Source of the DNA: Thermogemmatispora aurantia
Lineage (GTDB): Bacteria > Chloroflexota > Ktedonobacteria > Ktedonobacterales > Ktedonobacteraceae
Length of the DNA: 64,000 nucleotides
Assembly: GCF_008974285.1 (NCBI RefSeq)
Contig: NZ_BKZV01000001.1
Location: 1,582,214 to 1,646,213 of the forward strand
Direction: 5' to 3'
The stretch's first letter is position 1; every line of letters starts with the position of its first letter. Shown here piece by piece: positions 19,008 to 28,660 of the stretch. A program made the position numbers and the translations under genes. Below the pieces are notes generated by a model that searched no databases, was not told the origin of the DNA, and worked only from the letters and a program-made list of their open reading frames with translations.

Positions 19008-19253
19008 GTGGGAATGCTACGGGTGATGTCACGGCGCGGTGATGATCGTGTCACCTGGGATGAGCAGAAGGTGTTAGCAGGTGACCCCGAAGCACTGGCC
19101 GCCGTGCGAGAAGCTGAGCGCATTTTCGCCCAGGAGCGCGCCAGGGGAGCCACTGCTTTTCGTGTCGAGCCCGGGAAGCCTGCTCAGCGCATTGACCAGT
19201 TTGACGCGACCGCCGAGCAGATCATTATGGTTCCGCGCGTTGTCGGTGGATGA
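19008..19253 (+). CDS. small conserved-type protein of unknown function
   Basis: An 81-residue, charged, soluble protein that I do not recognise. It has an N-terminal basic stretch (RVMSRRGDDRVTWD), a helical middle (AALAAVREAERIFAQERARG) and a C-terminal strand-rich end (DQFDATAEQIIMVPRVVGG). The GTG start has AAGGAGG 8 nt upstream, a strong site. Its stop overlaps the ATG of the next gene (ATGA), so the two are almost certainly made together. The long-leader promoter upstream suggests regulated expression. Residues near the end resemble the surface strands of small scaffold proteins, but I assign no function. Confidence 0.65.
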   Translation: MGMLRVMSRRGDDRVTWDEQKVLAGDPEALAAVREAERIFAQERARGATAFRVEPGKPAQRIDQFDATAEQIIMVPRVVGG

Positions 19254-19660
19254 GCTTGATCTCTGAAATCCTGACCATCCTGGACTGGGTGATCATCGCC
19301 ACTGCGATGGGAGCCGTTGTCTGGCTGATCACTCAGCCATATTTACGGGGCTGGTCGCGGGCCGAACGACGCGCCTCCGATCTGTTGCGCGATATTCTGA
19401 CGCCCGAGCAGTTCCGCCAGCTCCTCTGGCACGGCTATCTGGAGGTGCCTAGCCCTACTGCCCCCCAGCGCATCTATCGCGTGCCCCGCGGTAAAGGCTT
19501 CGTCCAGGTCATCGAAAATGGCCGCGCGACGATGCGCCTCTGCCTTCAGCCAGTGGAAAATCTGCCGGACGCCGACATTGTAGTGCTCCATAAACTGATG
19601 ATTGAGGGGAACGAGGAGCTATATTTGCAAAAAGCCAATAAGTATCTCTGTACCGATTGA
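19250..19660 (+). CDS. small membrane-anchored protein of unknown function
   Basis: The 136-residue protein has one hydrophobic segment at residues 8-30 (LDWVIIATAMGAVVWLI) and a soluble C-terminal part with LTPEQFRQLLWHGYLEV and YRVPRGKGFVQV. The N-terminal anchor and cytoplasmic tail are inferred from charge. The start codon lies in the ATGA overlap with the preceding 81-residue gene, so the pair probably acts as one unit, the small soluble protein perhaps binding this anchor. I do not recognise a named family. Confidence 0.7.
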   Translation: MSLISEILTILDWVIIATAMGAVVWLITQPYLRGWSRAERRASDLLRDILTPEQFRQLLWHGYLEVPSPTAPQRIYRVPRGKGFVQVIENGRATMRLCLQPVENLPDADIVVLHKLMIEGNEELYLQKANKYLCTD

Positions 19661-20095
19661 TCGATCGCTCGATGAACCGATGGCGCGGGCTGATTCGTCC
19701 GCCCACCAGCCCTTCGTAGCAGCCACAGCGTGATTGCTCGCATGCGGGCCTGGGCCCGGCGGAGCTTCTCCCTCCCTTAGCAGGGGTGAGGAACAGGGCT
19801 GACGGGTTCCTGGCCTGCTTTTGCTCTCTGCCCGCCGCATCCTGACCAGCAGGCCCTCCCCACACCACAGAGATCTGCCCTCCGCCAGCGAGCCAGGCCG
19901 CTTGTTCCATCGTCATACGGCCCGCTCCCCTGCTCCTCTCACCTGTTCGCTGTTCTCCTTCGCACCTTTCTGGGTCGCCAGCTACTACCGCAGGCCGACT
20001 TCCCAGGATGACCGCCTGCTCGCACACGCACCATCTTTGCGCCATGCCAGCGTGAGCCTCTCTCCCAGCCGCCAGCCCAGCCGAATCACCACCTG
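19661..20095. other. 435-nt convergent intergenic stretch, nothing identified
   Basis: It lies between the stop codons of the membrane-anchored protein and the DUF3090 gene. It is C-rich on the plus strand; several frames are open but have no start signals or protein-like composition. No terminator of note was seen. Confidence 0.4.
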
Positions 20096-20722
20096 CTAGT
20101 CGCCCTCTTCTTCCCTCTCGTCGTCGTCATCGTCGTCTTCTTCCAGCAGCTGGATAATCTGACGATGGCCATTCTGCTTCTCGCACATATGCGGCCCCTC
20201 TTCCAGCGGCATATGGCAGAAAGGACAGACAGGGCGCCCCGCGGCGACGACCCGTGTGATCATGCTGGTCAGAGCCTGAGCCTGGGCCTGTGTGAAGGAC
20301 AAAGTAACTGCTCGATCCTCACGGACACGTCCGCGCAGCTCCTGGCCCGTCTCCATGATAATCTCCAGGGGAACCGCCATGAGAATGATCAGCTCTCGCC
20401 GGAAGTCGTAGCTCAGCTTCAATTGGGCTACTTGAAACTCCTCGTCGGGGATCAGCGGGAAATCGGCAGGCATGCCCAGTGGTATCTCCTCTTCTTCCTC
20501 GCCTTCCTGCCGAGCCCGCGCCTCAACGCGCAGGATCTTGCCTTGCGTCACTTGGGTCAGCAGGCGATCAATAGCCAGCCCCAGCTCGTTGAGCTGCATC
20601 TTTTCCATCCACATAATGGCAGAGCCACTTTCGCTGCGAGCAAACAGGCGAAAGCGGCGCTGTCCCGGTGGGCCAACAGCATCCGCGCCCAGTAGTTCCA
20701 CCAGACCTAAATCTCTGCTCAT
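20096..20722 (-). CDS. DUF3090 family protein
   Basis: This 208-residue protein matches the DUF3090 family found in Actinobacteria and Chloroflexota: a beta-rich N-terminal part with RFRLFARSESGSAIMWMEKMQL, and a C-terminal zinc-ribbon-like CPFCHMPLEEGPHMC followed by QNGH. The tail is a run of Asp/Glu residues, unusually acidic. The function of the family is unknown; actinobacterial members often lie near mycothiol-pathway genes, which is not the case here. The ATG at 20722 follows GGAGG by about 3-6 nt. Confidence 0.8.
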   Translation of the reverse strand: MSRDLGLVELLGADAVGPPGQRRFRLFARSESGSAIMWMEKMQLNELGLAIDRLLTQVTQGKILRVEARARQEGEEEEEIPLGMPADFPLIPDEEFQVAQLKLSYDFRRELIILMAVPLEIIMETGQELRGRVREDRAVTLSFTQAQAQALTSMITRVVAAGRPVCPFCHMPLEEGPHMCEKQNGHRQIIQLLEEDDDDDDEREEEGD

Positions 20723-21185
20723 CGGACCTCCTCTTTGCCCCTACGTGAAGAGTGTCTTGGTTCCTTCTGATGATCGATACGCCTGTCTTTGCAGCCGCTT
20801 GCGCGCTGCGGCTGCTGCGTGCCTCCGTCTTCTCTCCCCTGGCCTGCGCCTGGCTACCCGAGCTACCCGACGTCAGACAGGCAACGGAGGGACAGGGTAA
20901 CCCTGCCCTCTTTCAGCAATTGTAAATGCTGCCTGCCAGAGAGAACAGGGCCGGAGAGAGAGCGATATCTCAGATCACGGACCTGGACGTCTGGTGAGAG
21001 CCAGAGCAGGCTTTCGCCAGCCATCAGCCACAAGACGCAGCTTGCTCCTGCGCTCGCTGACCTGCGCCCCTGCCGAGTGACTCCCGCTCTTCTATCTAGC
21101 TATCTACCAGCCTGCCATTGTTCGCTCACCGCCTCGCCTTTTCAACTTGGGCCGACGCCCTCCTGGCGTAGCCTAGTAGGCGGTG
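20723..21185. other. 460-nt gap upstream of the DUF3090 gene, nothing identified
   Basis: C/T-rich on the plus strand, with long open frames on both strands that lack ribosome sites and family sequence. It must hold the DUF3090 promoter, but I see no convincing -35/-10 pair. Confidence 0.35.
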
Positions 21186-22169
21186 TCAGTAGCCGCGCTG
21201 TGGATCATAGCGATTGCGCAGCGGCTCGCCACGGCGATAACGCTGGAGGTTCTCAGCAAAGAGGGAGGCCAGTCGGGCGCCATAGTGAACGCTTTCACCC
21301 GAAATATGGGGCGTCAGAATGACGTTGGGCAGCGAGTAGAGCGGACTGTCCTGAGGCAGCGGCTCCATCTCGGTCACATCGAGGCCCGCCCCGGCAATCC
21401 AGCCCTCGCGCAGGGCGCGAATCAGGGCCTGCTCATCAATGACGCGCCCGCGGGCCACATTGACCAGATAAGCGGTGCGGCGCATGGCACGTAGCTCCGG
21501 CTCGCCGATCAGGCGCTCTGTCTCAGGCGTCAGCGGCGTCGCGATCACAACGTAGTCGCATAGCGGCAGCATCTCCCGCAGCTGGCTGAAAGCATAATAG
21601 CGCTCGACCTCTTGATCCTGCTCGCCTCCCCTGGCCGAGCGCCTCACCCCGAGGACACGCATGCCGAAAGCCCGTCCCAAGCGCGCAACGTAGCGCCCAA
21701 TGTGGCCCACCCCAATGATCCCCAGCGTCTGCCCGCAGAGTTCCAGCGTGCGCAGATGATACCAGGCGGTATTGCCCCAGATATGGCGATCCTGCAGGCG
21801 CACTAGCTCGGGCCAGGAACGATTGAACATGATCATGCTGCCAAAGACATACTCCCCAATGGTTGAGGCATGGATGCCAGAAGCAGTGGTCACAATTACC
21901 CCGCTGGCAGGATCAAGCAGGCCCGTGTCGCGCAGGCCATCAACGCCCGCCCCAGCAAATTGTAGCCAGCGCAAACGCCGGGCGAGCTGGCGGATGTTCT
22001 TGGGTAGCCAGAAGCCGCAGATGACTTCAACATCCTCCGCGTGCGCCGCTAGCTCCTCGTCCCGTGTGGCAATCACGACTTCGCCCTGGGCTGCTTCGCG
22101 AATCTTCTTCAGCGCTTCTTCATCGAAGGGGAAGGTACAGAGCACTTTCAGACCCTGATGTTGACTCAC
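21186..22169 (-). CDS. D-2-hydroxyacid dehydrogenase (NAD-dependent)
   Basis: The 327-residue protein has the Rossmann motif GVGHIGRYVARLGRAFGM and the three catalytic stretches of the family: Arg in VNVARGRVIDE, Glu in the TEMEPLPQDSPLY stretch and His in LTPHISGE. It would reduce a 2-oxoacid or oxidise a D-2-hydroxyacid with NAD(P); the substrate cannot be told. The GTG start has GGAG 9 nt upstream. It is a single gene with gaps on both sides. Confidence 0.85.
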   Translation of the reverse strand: MSQHQGLKVLCTFPFDEEALKKIREAAQGEVVIATRDEELAAHAEDVEVICGFWLPKNIRQLARRLRWLQFAGAGVDGLRDTGLLDPASGVIVTTASGIHASTIGEYVFGSMIMFNRSWPELVRLQDRHIWGNTAWYHLRTLELCGQTLGIIGVGHIGRYVARLGRAFGMRVLGVRRSARGGEQDQEVERYYAFSQLREMLPLCDYVVIATPLTPETERLIGEPELRAMRRTAYLVNVARGRVIDEQALIRALREGWIAGAGLDVTEMEPLPQDSPLYSLPNVILTPHISGESVHYGARLASLFAENLQRYRRGEPLRNRYDPQRGY

Positions 22170-22625
22170 AGCCAGACTCTCCTTATCAGATCAGACGAGC
22201 ATTTGCTGAGACAGCACAATGCTACAGTGAAAACAGGCTCGCTGAGCGTCACCGCGTCTCTTTCCTCAGTCTATCCGAATTGGCAGCTTTCTGGCAAGCC
22301 GTCGTCTGGGCTGCTCTGCATTTGGCCAAGCCTTCAACGCCAGCGGTCCCACCCACCAGTGGGCACCAGAAGCGGATAGAGAAAAGCCTGCTTGATCAGC
22401 TCTAGCAGCGAGAAAGGGTTCGGACCATAAATAGCCTTCACTCATGGCCAGTGAGAAACACGGACACATTAGCTGTTCAGGCTCTAGAAATTGTTCTGGA
22501 GCAGTATAGAAAGCAAGAGCATGGAAAGTCAAGAGAAAGGGGACGGTCTCCCTTCTCAGCACCAGCTTCTGGCCCGATCAAGCCCAGGCGAACAGGGGCA
22601 GGAGGAGGAGGAAGGCGGCGCGGTC
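22170..22625. other. 455-nt gap, nothing identified
   Basis: This stretch lies between the hydroxyacid dehydrogenase start and the PAP2 gene stop, both on the minus strand. Open frames are present but lack start signals and protein-like features. It presumably holds the promoter of the dehydrogenase. Confidence 0.35.
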
Positions 22626-23327
22626 TTAGAGGCCGACCAGCAGCAGCACGCTCAGAGCCAGGCCCATGCTGAGGAGCGCTCCGCCGATAACCTGCGCAGG
22701 AGTATGACGTCCTAAAACTACCCGCGACCAGCAGACAAGTACCAGCAGAAGGAACGATGGCAGAAAAATCAGACCATAGAGGGCAGTCAACACCGTGGCC
22801 ACCCCGGCTAGCGCCGCCGCATGGATGCTGATCTTCCACCAGAGGGTAATCAGCAGGAGGAGCAGACCCACGAGCAAGGTCAGGCAGAGCGCCAGCTCCA
22901 GGCTCTGCGGAGCATGCAGTAGGAGTAACAAGAGCAGTCCCAGGCTATAGGAGAACAGGCTGACGAGGAAGGGGTGCCAGCGCTCATGGCGACGCGTGAG
23001 ATCCAGGTCGCTCACCAGCCCCAGACGCACGGCCAGGACTACATAGAGCAGAGGAGCCGCGCAGACGAAGCCGAGCGTCAGCAGGGCGAAGCCGAGCGAA
23101 GGCCAGAGCGATGAGGAGCGATAGAGGGACACAAGCAGAACAAAAGGCACCGAGATCGTAGCAGGTGAAAACACCAAAGAAATGCCACGAGCGAGGCGCC
23201 AAACGAGCGTCGAAGATCCACCAGTCAGCAGTTGAGGATGGGCGAAGGTCTGGGCATCTTCTTCTGTCGCCAGAGCCAGGCGCCCGTCAGCCCTATCGAG
23301 GGCAGTTTCAGGTAACAATTTGGACAT
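22626..23327 (-). CDS. PAP2-type membrane phosphatase
   Basis: The protein is 233 residues from the chosen ATG (242 from an upstream in-frame ATG at 23354) with about six hydrophobic helices. The His of KISIHA and the motif RVVLGRHTPAQVIGG near the C-terminus resemble the conserved His stretches of the PAP2 superfamily, whose members remove phosphate from lipid phosphates or undecaprenyl pyrophosphate. The first phosphatase motif is not clear, so activity is unsure. It lies directly downstream of a GT4 glycosyltransferase on the same strand (about 95 nt gap), suggesting a lipid or glycolipid pathway. Start chosen at 23327 on a weak AGAGG; both starts are plausible. Confidence 0.65.
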   Translation of the reverse strand: MSKLLPETALDRADGRLALATEEDAQTFAHPQLLTGGSSTLVWRLARGISLVFSPATISVPFVLLVSLYRSSSLWPSLGFALLTLGFVCAAPLLYVVLAVRLGLVSDLDLTRRHERWHPFLVSLFSYSLGLLLLLLLHAPQSLELALCLTLLVGLLLLLITLWWKISIHAAALAGVATVLTALYGLIFLPSFLLLVLVCWSRVVLGRHTPAQVIGGALLSMGLALSVLLLVGL

Positions 23328-23422
23328 CGGGCCTCTTTCTTCCGGTAACTTCATGGCCGCATCCTACGCAGGCCGGCAGCGGTCCAGGTTCAGGATGGCC
23401 CACCACCCGGTAGGTGGACCCA

Positions 23423-24592
23423 TCAAGCTGCCAGCAGCGCCTGCTCTCTCTGTCGAATCACTTCCTCATAGCCACGCAGCAGCGACTCCATCGCCTCATA
23501 CCAGCTATATCTGGCGGCCTGAGCGAGCGCTGCGGCGCGCATGCGTTCTCGCGTCGCCTGCTCACAGATCAGGCGCTCTAGTAAGTGCCGATAGGCAGCG
23601 ACCTGCGCCGTCGGGCTAAGGCCAGTGGGGTCCAGCAGCAGACCCTGTTCTTCCGGGGTCACCAGATCACAGACCCCTTCGGCCTGCAGAGCGACGATCG
23701 GCAAGCCGGAAGCCATTGCTTCAAGCACCACCTGTCCGAAGGTCTCGGTGGTCGACGGAAAGGCAAAGACATCGGCAGACGCGTAGGCCTCAGCCAGGGC
23801 CTCGCCGCTCAGATAGCCGGTAAACGTCACCGGCAGCCCGGCCAGAGCCTGGCGCAATTCAGCCAGAGCCGGCCCTCCACCAACCACAACCAGATGGCAA
23901 CGGCGATGATCCAGCTGGCGATAAGCATTGGCCAACAACAAGAGATTCTTCTCCCGCGAGATGCGCCCTACATAGAGCAGGACACAGCGTTCGTCCGTCT
24001 TCGCTTCAGTACCCAGCCAGGCAGCGCGCAACGCCGGGCGACGACGCTCTGGTCGAAAGAGAGCACTGTCCACTCCGCGGGGCCAGAGACGCACACGCTG
24101 GAAGCCTTGATAGCGCAAAGTTCTGGCTGTTGAAGGAGACGGACAGAAGGTCAGAGAGCAATGATTGTGCAGAAAGCGATTGTAGCGCCACATGGGGCTG
24201 GTCAGCCAGGGAAAGCCAAAATGACGGCAGTAGGCCGCGAGATTGGTATGGTAGGAAGAGACCAGGGGACGGCGCAGCAGCCTGGCCACGGCTACCCCTA
24301 CAGCCCCCAGCACAACGGGATCGACAACATGAATAATATCAGGCTGGAACTCCTGGAGCTTCTTCACAAAGAGGGGGCGGAAAAAGTTAAACTTGAGTTC
24401 TGGGTAGAAAGGAAGTGGGAGACCGGGCGTCGTCACGATCTCCGCCCCAGCATACTCGTGCATCCCACAGCGCGGGCCTAACAAGAGCGCCCGGTGGCCG
24501 GCAGCCTCTAGATGGGAGAGGAGCCGCGCCAGCGTACGCGTCACCCCATCCAGCTTGGGCAAGAAATTCTCCGTAATAATCGCGACCCGCAT
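23423..24592 (-). CDS. GT4-family glycosyltransferase
   Basis: This 389-residue protein has a GT-B fold. It begins MRVAIITENFLPKLDGVTRT, the usual N-terminus of GT4 enzymes that move sugars onto lipids, and has the C-terminal donor-binding pattern FAFPSTTETFGQVVLEAMASGLPIVAL with the E-x7-E motif. The closest themes are mannosyl- or glucosyltransferases acting on diacylglycerol or phosphatidylinositol. It is a cytoplasmic-face enzyme. The ATG at 24592 was chosen because AAGGAGG sits 6 nt upstream and the conserved start begins there; a longer open frame upstream has no family sequence. A PAP2 gene follows. Confidence 0.87.
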   Translation of the reverse strand: MRVAIITENFLPKLDGVTRTLARLLSHLEAAGHRALLLGPRCGMHEYAGAEIVTTPGLPLPFYPELKFNFFRPLFVKKLQEFQPDIIHVVDPVVLGAVGVAVARLLRRPLVSSYHTNLAAYCRHFGFPWLTSPMWRYNRFLHNHCSLTFCPSPSTARTLRYQGFQRVRLWPRGVDSALFRPERRRPALRAAWLGTEAKTDERCVLLYVGRISREKNLLLLANAYRQLDHRRCHLVVVGGGPALAELRQALAGLPVTFTGYLSGEALAEAYASADVFAFPSTTETFGQVVLEAMASGLPIVALQAEGVCDLVTPEEQGLLLDPTGLSPTAQVAAYRHLLERLICEQATRERMRAAALAQAARYSWYEAMESLLRGYEEVIRQREQALLAA

Positions 24593-24991
24593 CGCAATCC
24601 TCCTTTGTCGCCTGCTCTGCCCCGCACTGCATCTCACTGCTTTCACGCCTCACTCGCTGCCTGCTCACCAACAACCAACCTTTCGCCTGCCTTCAGATCC
24701 TCACAGCGGCACCCTTCAAGGAGAATCTTCAGTCAGCAGCGTTATAGCTGTGTAAAATTCCCTCAAAGATCCCGTTAAGCCTGGACAAAATTTGTGCGCG
24801 CAGCTGAGATATCACTGTTCACCTGTCAGCAGAGGAGATAGAATATCCATAGAGGGAGAAAGCCGTGGCAGAAGGAGGGAGGGAGAGAGAGGGCGAAAGG
24901 GCTGCGCGGCACCCAGCAGCGAGCTGTGCAACCACGAAGGCGTCCCGCTAACCAGCGAGGCTGGCAGCTATGAAGAGGAGGGAGGTCAGCA
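24593..24991. other. 400-nt divergent gap between the GT4 and response-regulator genes
   Basis: It must hold promoters for both genes. I see an AT-rich stretch near 24745-24795 that could carry them but no clear -35/-10 pair. The last 130 nt are purine-rich on the plus strand. Confidence 0.35.
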
Positions 24992-25675
24992 TTGTCATCA
25001 CCAGTTATCCGGCTTCTCCTCTGCGAGGACCAGACCCTGATGCGTCAGGGACTGCGCACCATTCTCGATCTAGAGCCTGGTATGGAGGTCGTCGGCGAGG
25101 CCGCTAATGGTGAGGAAGCGGTCAGGCGCTACGGCGAGCTGCGACAGGCCGGGCTGGGGCCAGACATTGTCTTGATGGATATCCAGATGCCCCTTATGAG
25201 TGGAGTTGAAGCGACTGCCGCTATTTTGAGCGCCTACCCGGATGCCAGGGTCATTATGCTGACCACCTTCGACTATGATGACTACGTCTTCGAGTCTATC
25301 AAAGCCGGAGCGGCGGGCTATGTGCTCAAGGACCTGCCCGCCGAAGAGCTAGCGGCCACCATTCGCCATGTCGCTCAGGGGGAACCGTTCATTCAGCCGA
25401 GCATCGCGAGCAAGCTGCTCATCGAGTTTGGCCGGCGCGCGAAAGGAGACCGGAACCAGCCACAGAGCGCCGAGAGCGGGGGGGAGGAGCTGAGCGCCCG
25501 CGAGCTAGATGTACTGCGATTGCTGGCCCAGGGAGCCAGCAATCGCGAGATCGCCCAGCAACTGTGCCTGGCCGAGGGTACTGTCAAAAATCATGTCTCC
25601 AACATCTTGAGCAAGTTGCAGGTGACTAACCGCACGCAGGCCGCGAGCAAGGCCCGCGAGCGCAAGCTGATTTGA
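24992..25675 (+). CDS. NarL/LuxR-type response regulator, complete receiver
   Basis: A 227-residue response regulator. The receiver keeps every key residue: acidic pair in LLLCEDQ, phospho-acceptor Asp in LMDIQMP, Thr in LTTF and Lys in GYVLKD. The C-terminal LuxR/GerE helix-turn-helix reads LSARELDVLRLLAQGASNREIAQQL with LAEGTVKNHVSNI. It should bind DNA as a phosphorylated dimer. No sensor kinase lies next to it, so it is an orphan here. The start is a TTG with GGAGG about 7 nt upstream. Confidence 0.9.
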   Translation: MSSPVIRLLLCEDQTLMRQGLRTILDLEPGMEVVGEAANGEEAVRRYGELRQAGLGPDIVLMDIQMPLMSGVEATAAILSAYPDARVIMLTTFDYDDYVFESIKAGAAGYVLKDLPAEELAATIRHVAQGEPFIQPSIASKLLIEFGRRAKGDRNQPQSAESGGEELSARELDVLRLLAQGASNREIAQQLCLAEGTVKNHVSNILSKLQVTNRTQAASKARERKLI

Positions 25676-26044
25676 GCGGATCTGGTTAGCAAGCAAGCAG
25701 GCTATGAGCGGGCGGGGGCAGACAAGGGAGTGCCTCACAGCCAGGGTGCACAAATAATAGATACGATCTCTGGGGAGAGGAATCAAGCAGGCAAGAGCGG
25801 CGTTGGCCTTCGGAAACCGGGCAGCTGGCACTTGAGTGAGGCTATCCGTAGAAATACGCAATCGGGAGAGGGCAACGCTCGCCGGGTGCCTGCACTCTGA
25901 AGGCGAGAAAGCGGCTTGGGACAGGAAGCGAGCCGGGAGCGAAGGCGCTTGAGGGATGCTGTGATTGCGTTGCACAGACAGTCAGCCTTATGCTATAATC
26001 CTCACGGTATGATATAATCGTGAGACAAGCGGGACAACATAAGG
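25676..26044. other. 370-nt gap holding the ATP synthase promoter
   Basis: The first 290 nt show nothing I can name. The last 75 nt hold the promoter and dyad of the atp operon, described separately. Confidence 0.5.
25970..26024 (+). promoter_or_regulatory. atp operon promoter region with dyad
   Basis: TTGCAC (25970-25975), an 18-nt spacer and TATAAT (25994-25999) form a clear promoter. A second TATAAT lies at 26013-26018 without a good -35. It is enclosed by perfect arms CTCACG (26001-26006) and CGTGAG (26019-26024), so an operator or a leader hairpin sits just at the start of the transcript. Confidence 0.6.
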
Positions 26045-26272
26045 ATGAGTAAGAAGCCTCCCCCCACCCTGTGGGAAATCGTGGGGCCAGTGGGAGGATT
26101 GGGGTTCACAATTGCAGTCCCCATTGCCGCAGGAGCCATTCTCGGTCACTACCTGGATGGCGTGTTGCGTACCGCACCGTTGTGTATACTTCTCGGGCTG
26201 CTGCTTGGCCTGATTACGGGAATATACGGCGCGTACCGTTTATTTAAAATCTTCTTCTCAAGCATAAGATAG
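26045..26272 (+). CDS. AtpZ/AtpI-type ATP synthase accessory membrane protein
   Basis: The 75-residue protein has two membrane helices, IAAGAILGHYLDG and a gly-rich second helix LLLGLLLGLITGIYGAYRLF. This is the AtpZ/AtpI family found at the head of many atp operons, thought to help c-ring assembly or Mg/Ca uptake. It is the first gene of the operon, with AAGG directly before the ATG, and is followed by atpB after 59 nt. Confidence 0.75.
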   Translation: MSKKPPPTLWEIVGPVGGLGFTIAVPIAAGAILGHYLDGVLRTAPLCILLGLLLGLITGIYGAYRLFKIFFSSIR

Positions 26273-26331
26273 ACGGCGTCGACGTTGACAGACCGGGCCA
26301 CGCAGAGCACGATTCAGATGGAGGATATTGA

Positions 26332-27270
26332 GTGCTCTGGAAATTTCCTGAGGTATCGCTGGCACCAGAGGTCATATGGAATCCAGGCGGTATCTTTCCA
26401 ATAACCAATACACTCTTATGCACCTGGATCACCATTCTTGCTCTGGTTGCTTTTTTCTACTTTGGCACACGCAACGCTTCGCTGATCCCCTCGGGTTTTC
26501 AAAATTTCGTTGAGTGGATCGTCGAGTTCCTGGTGAATCTGGTCAACGGTGTGGTTGGCTCGCGGAAGGACAAAGCGGCGCGCTTCTTCCCGTGGGTCGC
26601 TTCCTTCTTTATCTTCATTCTTTGCGCCAACCTGATGGACGTGTTGCCGGGCATCGACACCATTGGCAGCCTCAAAGGAGAGGAGATCGCCCATGTTGGA
26701 GGGAACTGTGCGCCGGTCTTGGGTTTCCTGCCTTCGTGTCAGCCGCTCTCGCTGGGACCGATTCACTTCCTCTTTGGCAACATTTCGAACCTGATCATCC
26801 CCTGGTTCCGCCCGCCGACCACTGATCTTAACCTGACGGTGGCGATGGCTCTGCTTTCAGTGGGGGCAACTCAGTTCTTCGGCTTCTACCATCTGGGTGC
26901 CAAAGAGCACCTGTCAAAGTACTTCAATTTCCGAGCACTACGCAAAGGCCCGATGGGCCTCATCGATGTTGTCGTCGGGCTGCTGGAGATTATCTCCGAA
27001 GCTGCGCGTATCATTTCCTTCTCCTTCCGTCTCTTTGGCAATATCTTCGCCGGTAGCCTTGTGCTGGCAGCGTTTGCCTTCATCCTGCCATTCGTCGCCG
27101 CGATCATCTTTATTCCCTTTGAGATCTTCGTCGCGGTGATGCAGGCCCTGATTTTCGCCTTGCTGACGCTAGTCTTCATGGAGATTGGCACCACCAGCCA
27201 CGAGGCTCATGAAGAGCATCTTGTCGAAGAGGAGCAGAAGGTACTACAAGGGGAGAAGGCCGCCGCGTAG
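26332..27270 (+). CDS. atpB: F-type ATP synthase subunit a
   Basis: Subunit a forms the proton half-channels of Fo next to the c-ring. The essential Arg is seen in ISFSFRLFGNIFAG near residue 232. The protein is 312 residues, longer than the E. coli form because of an inserted soluble loop near residues 105-150, and has about six membrane helices. The GTG start has GGAGG 7 nt upstream. The C-terminal tail is Glu/His-rich. Confidence 0.93.
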   Translation: MLWKFPEVSLAPEVIWNPGGIFPITNTLLCTWITILALVAFFYFGTRNASLIPSGFQNFVEWIVEFLVNLVNGVVGSRKDKAARFFPWVASFFIFILCANLMDVLPGIDTIGSLKGEEIAHVGGNCAPVLGFLPSCQPLSLGPIHFLFGNISNLIIPWFRPPTTDLNLTVAMALLSVGATQFFGFYHLGAKEHLSKYFNFRALRKGPMGLIDVVVGLLEIISEAARIISFSFRLFGNIFAGSLVLAAFAFILPFVAAIIFIPFEIFVAVMQALIFALLTLVFMEIGTTSHEAHEEHLVEEEQKVLQGEKAAA

Positions 27271-27778
<508 letters not shown>

Positions 27779-28132
27779 GGCAGCAGGGACAGGTGAGGAC
27801 GAGCCGAGCACGCACACCCCTGCTCAGCGCCGGGCCTGTGCTTCGGCCAGCCAGTGAGAAGCTGTCGTGACCAAGTCTCCTTGTACATCGCTGGCCCCGG
27901 CGCCGTTCGCGGTGCTAGGCGGGCCGCTCGTCCCGCCTGCCGGAGTGCACCCAGTGAGCCTGATGATGCGGGTATGTCCAATGCATCACACGCCTATCAA
28001 GGCCGTGGCCTCAGTTCTCTCCGAGCCGAGGGATGAGATCTTCGAGAGGATCTTGCTGATCAGTCCCTCCGCTGGCTTACCCGCATTGAGGGCGCGAACC
28101 AAACGCCTTGAAGAAAGAAGGAGGGGGTCGGC
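27779..28132. other. 355-nt gap inside the atp operon (atpE-atpF)
   Basis: No gene is seen. It holds GC-rich stretches able to fold (around 27880-27960) and ends with AAGGAGGGGG before atpF. Possible uses are processing or differential expression of atpE. Confidence 0.45.
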
Positions 28133-28660
28133 GTGACTTTGATTCTCGCAGCGAGTCCGCTGGAGGGCCTGGGTATCAATACCTTTGCTTTCCTCTCGCA
28201 GCTCGTTAGCTTCATTATCGTGCTGATTCTTCTGCGCAAGTGGGCTTTGCCCACTGTTCAGCGCATGCTTGATAGACGCGCCGCCATTATCCGCGAGGGC
28301 ATTGAGAACGCCGAGCGCGCGCGGGAGGAGCTGAAGAATGCCACTGCCCGCGCAGAGCAGCTGCTGGCCGAGGCACGTCGCGAGGCCCAGGAGGTCATCG
28401 CTAACGCGCAGCGCGCCGCTGAGCGCGAGGCCCGCCGCATCGAGGAGGAGGCCCTGGCGCGCGCCCGCCAGATCGAGCAGCAGCAAATCGAGCATATCCG
28501 CCAGGAGGCCGCCCGCGCGCGCGCCGACCTGGGCCGCCTGGTGGTAAATCTCTCTATTGCTGCTGCCAGTAAGGTGATCAGTAAGTCCGTCGATAGCAGT
28601 GATAACCGCCGCCTGGTTGAAGAGTTCGTCAACGCCAGCCAGGCTACGAAGGGACAGTAA
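28133..28660 (+). CDS. atpF: F-type ATP synthase subunit b
   Basis: Subunit b is the peripheral stalk. The 175-residue protein has one N-terminal membrane helix (FAFLSQLVSFIIVLILL) and then a long charged coiled coil rich in Ala, Arg and Glu (EELKNATARAEQLLAEARRE). The GTG start has AAGGAGGGGG about 8 nt upstream. Its stop codon shares a base with the atpH start (TAATG), so the two are coupled. Confidence 0.92.
   Translation: MTLILAASPLEGLGINTFAFLSQLVSFIIVLILLRKWALPTVQRMLDRRAAIIREGIENAERAREELKNATARAEQLLAEARREAQEVIANAQRAAEREARRIEEEALARARQIEQQQIEHIRQEAARARADLGRLVVNLSIAAASKVISKSVDSSDNRRLVEEFVNASQATKGQ

Noticed and set aside
20789-21322. 177-codon open frame between the DUF3090 gene and the dehydrogenase
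   Set aside because: Runs into the dehydrogenase on the other strand, has no start signal and has a random composition.
22477-22839. 120-codon open frame in and after the PAP2 gene region
   Set aside because: Mostly overlaps the PAP2 gene in another frame; no start signal and low-complexity content.
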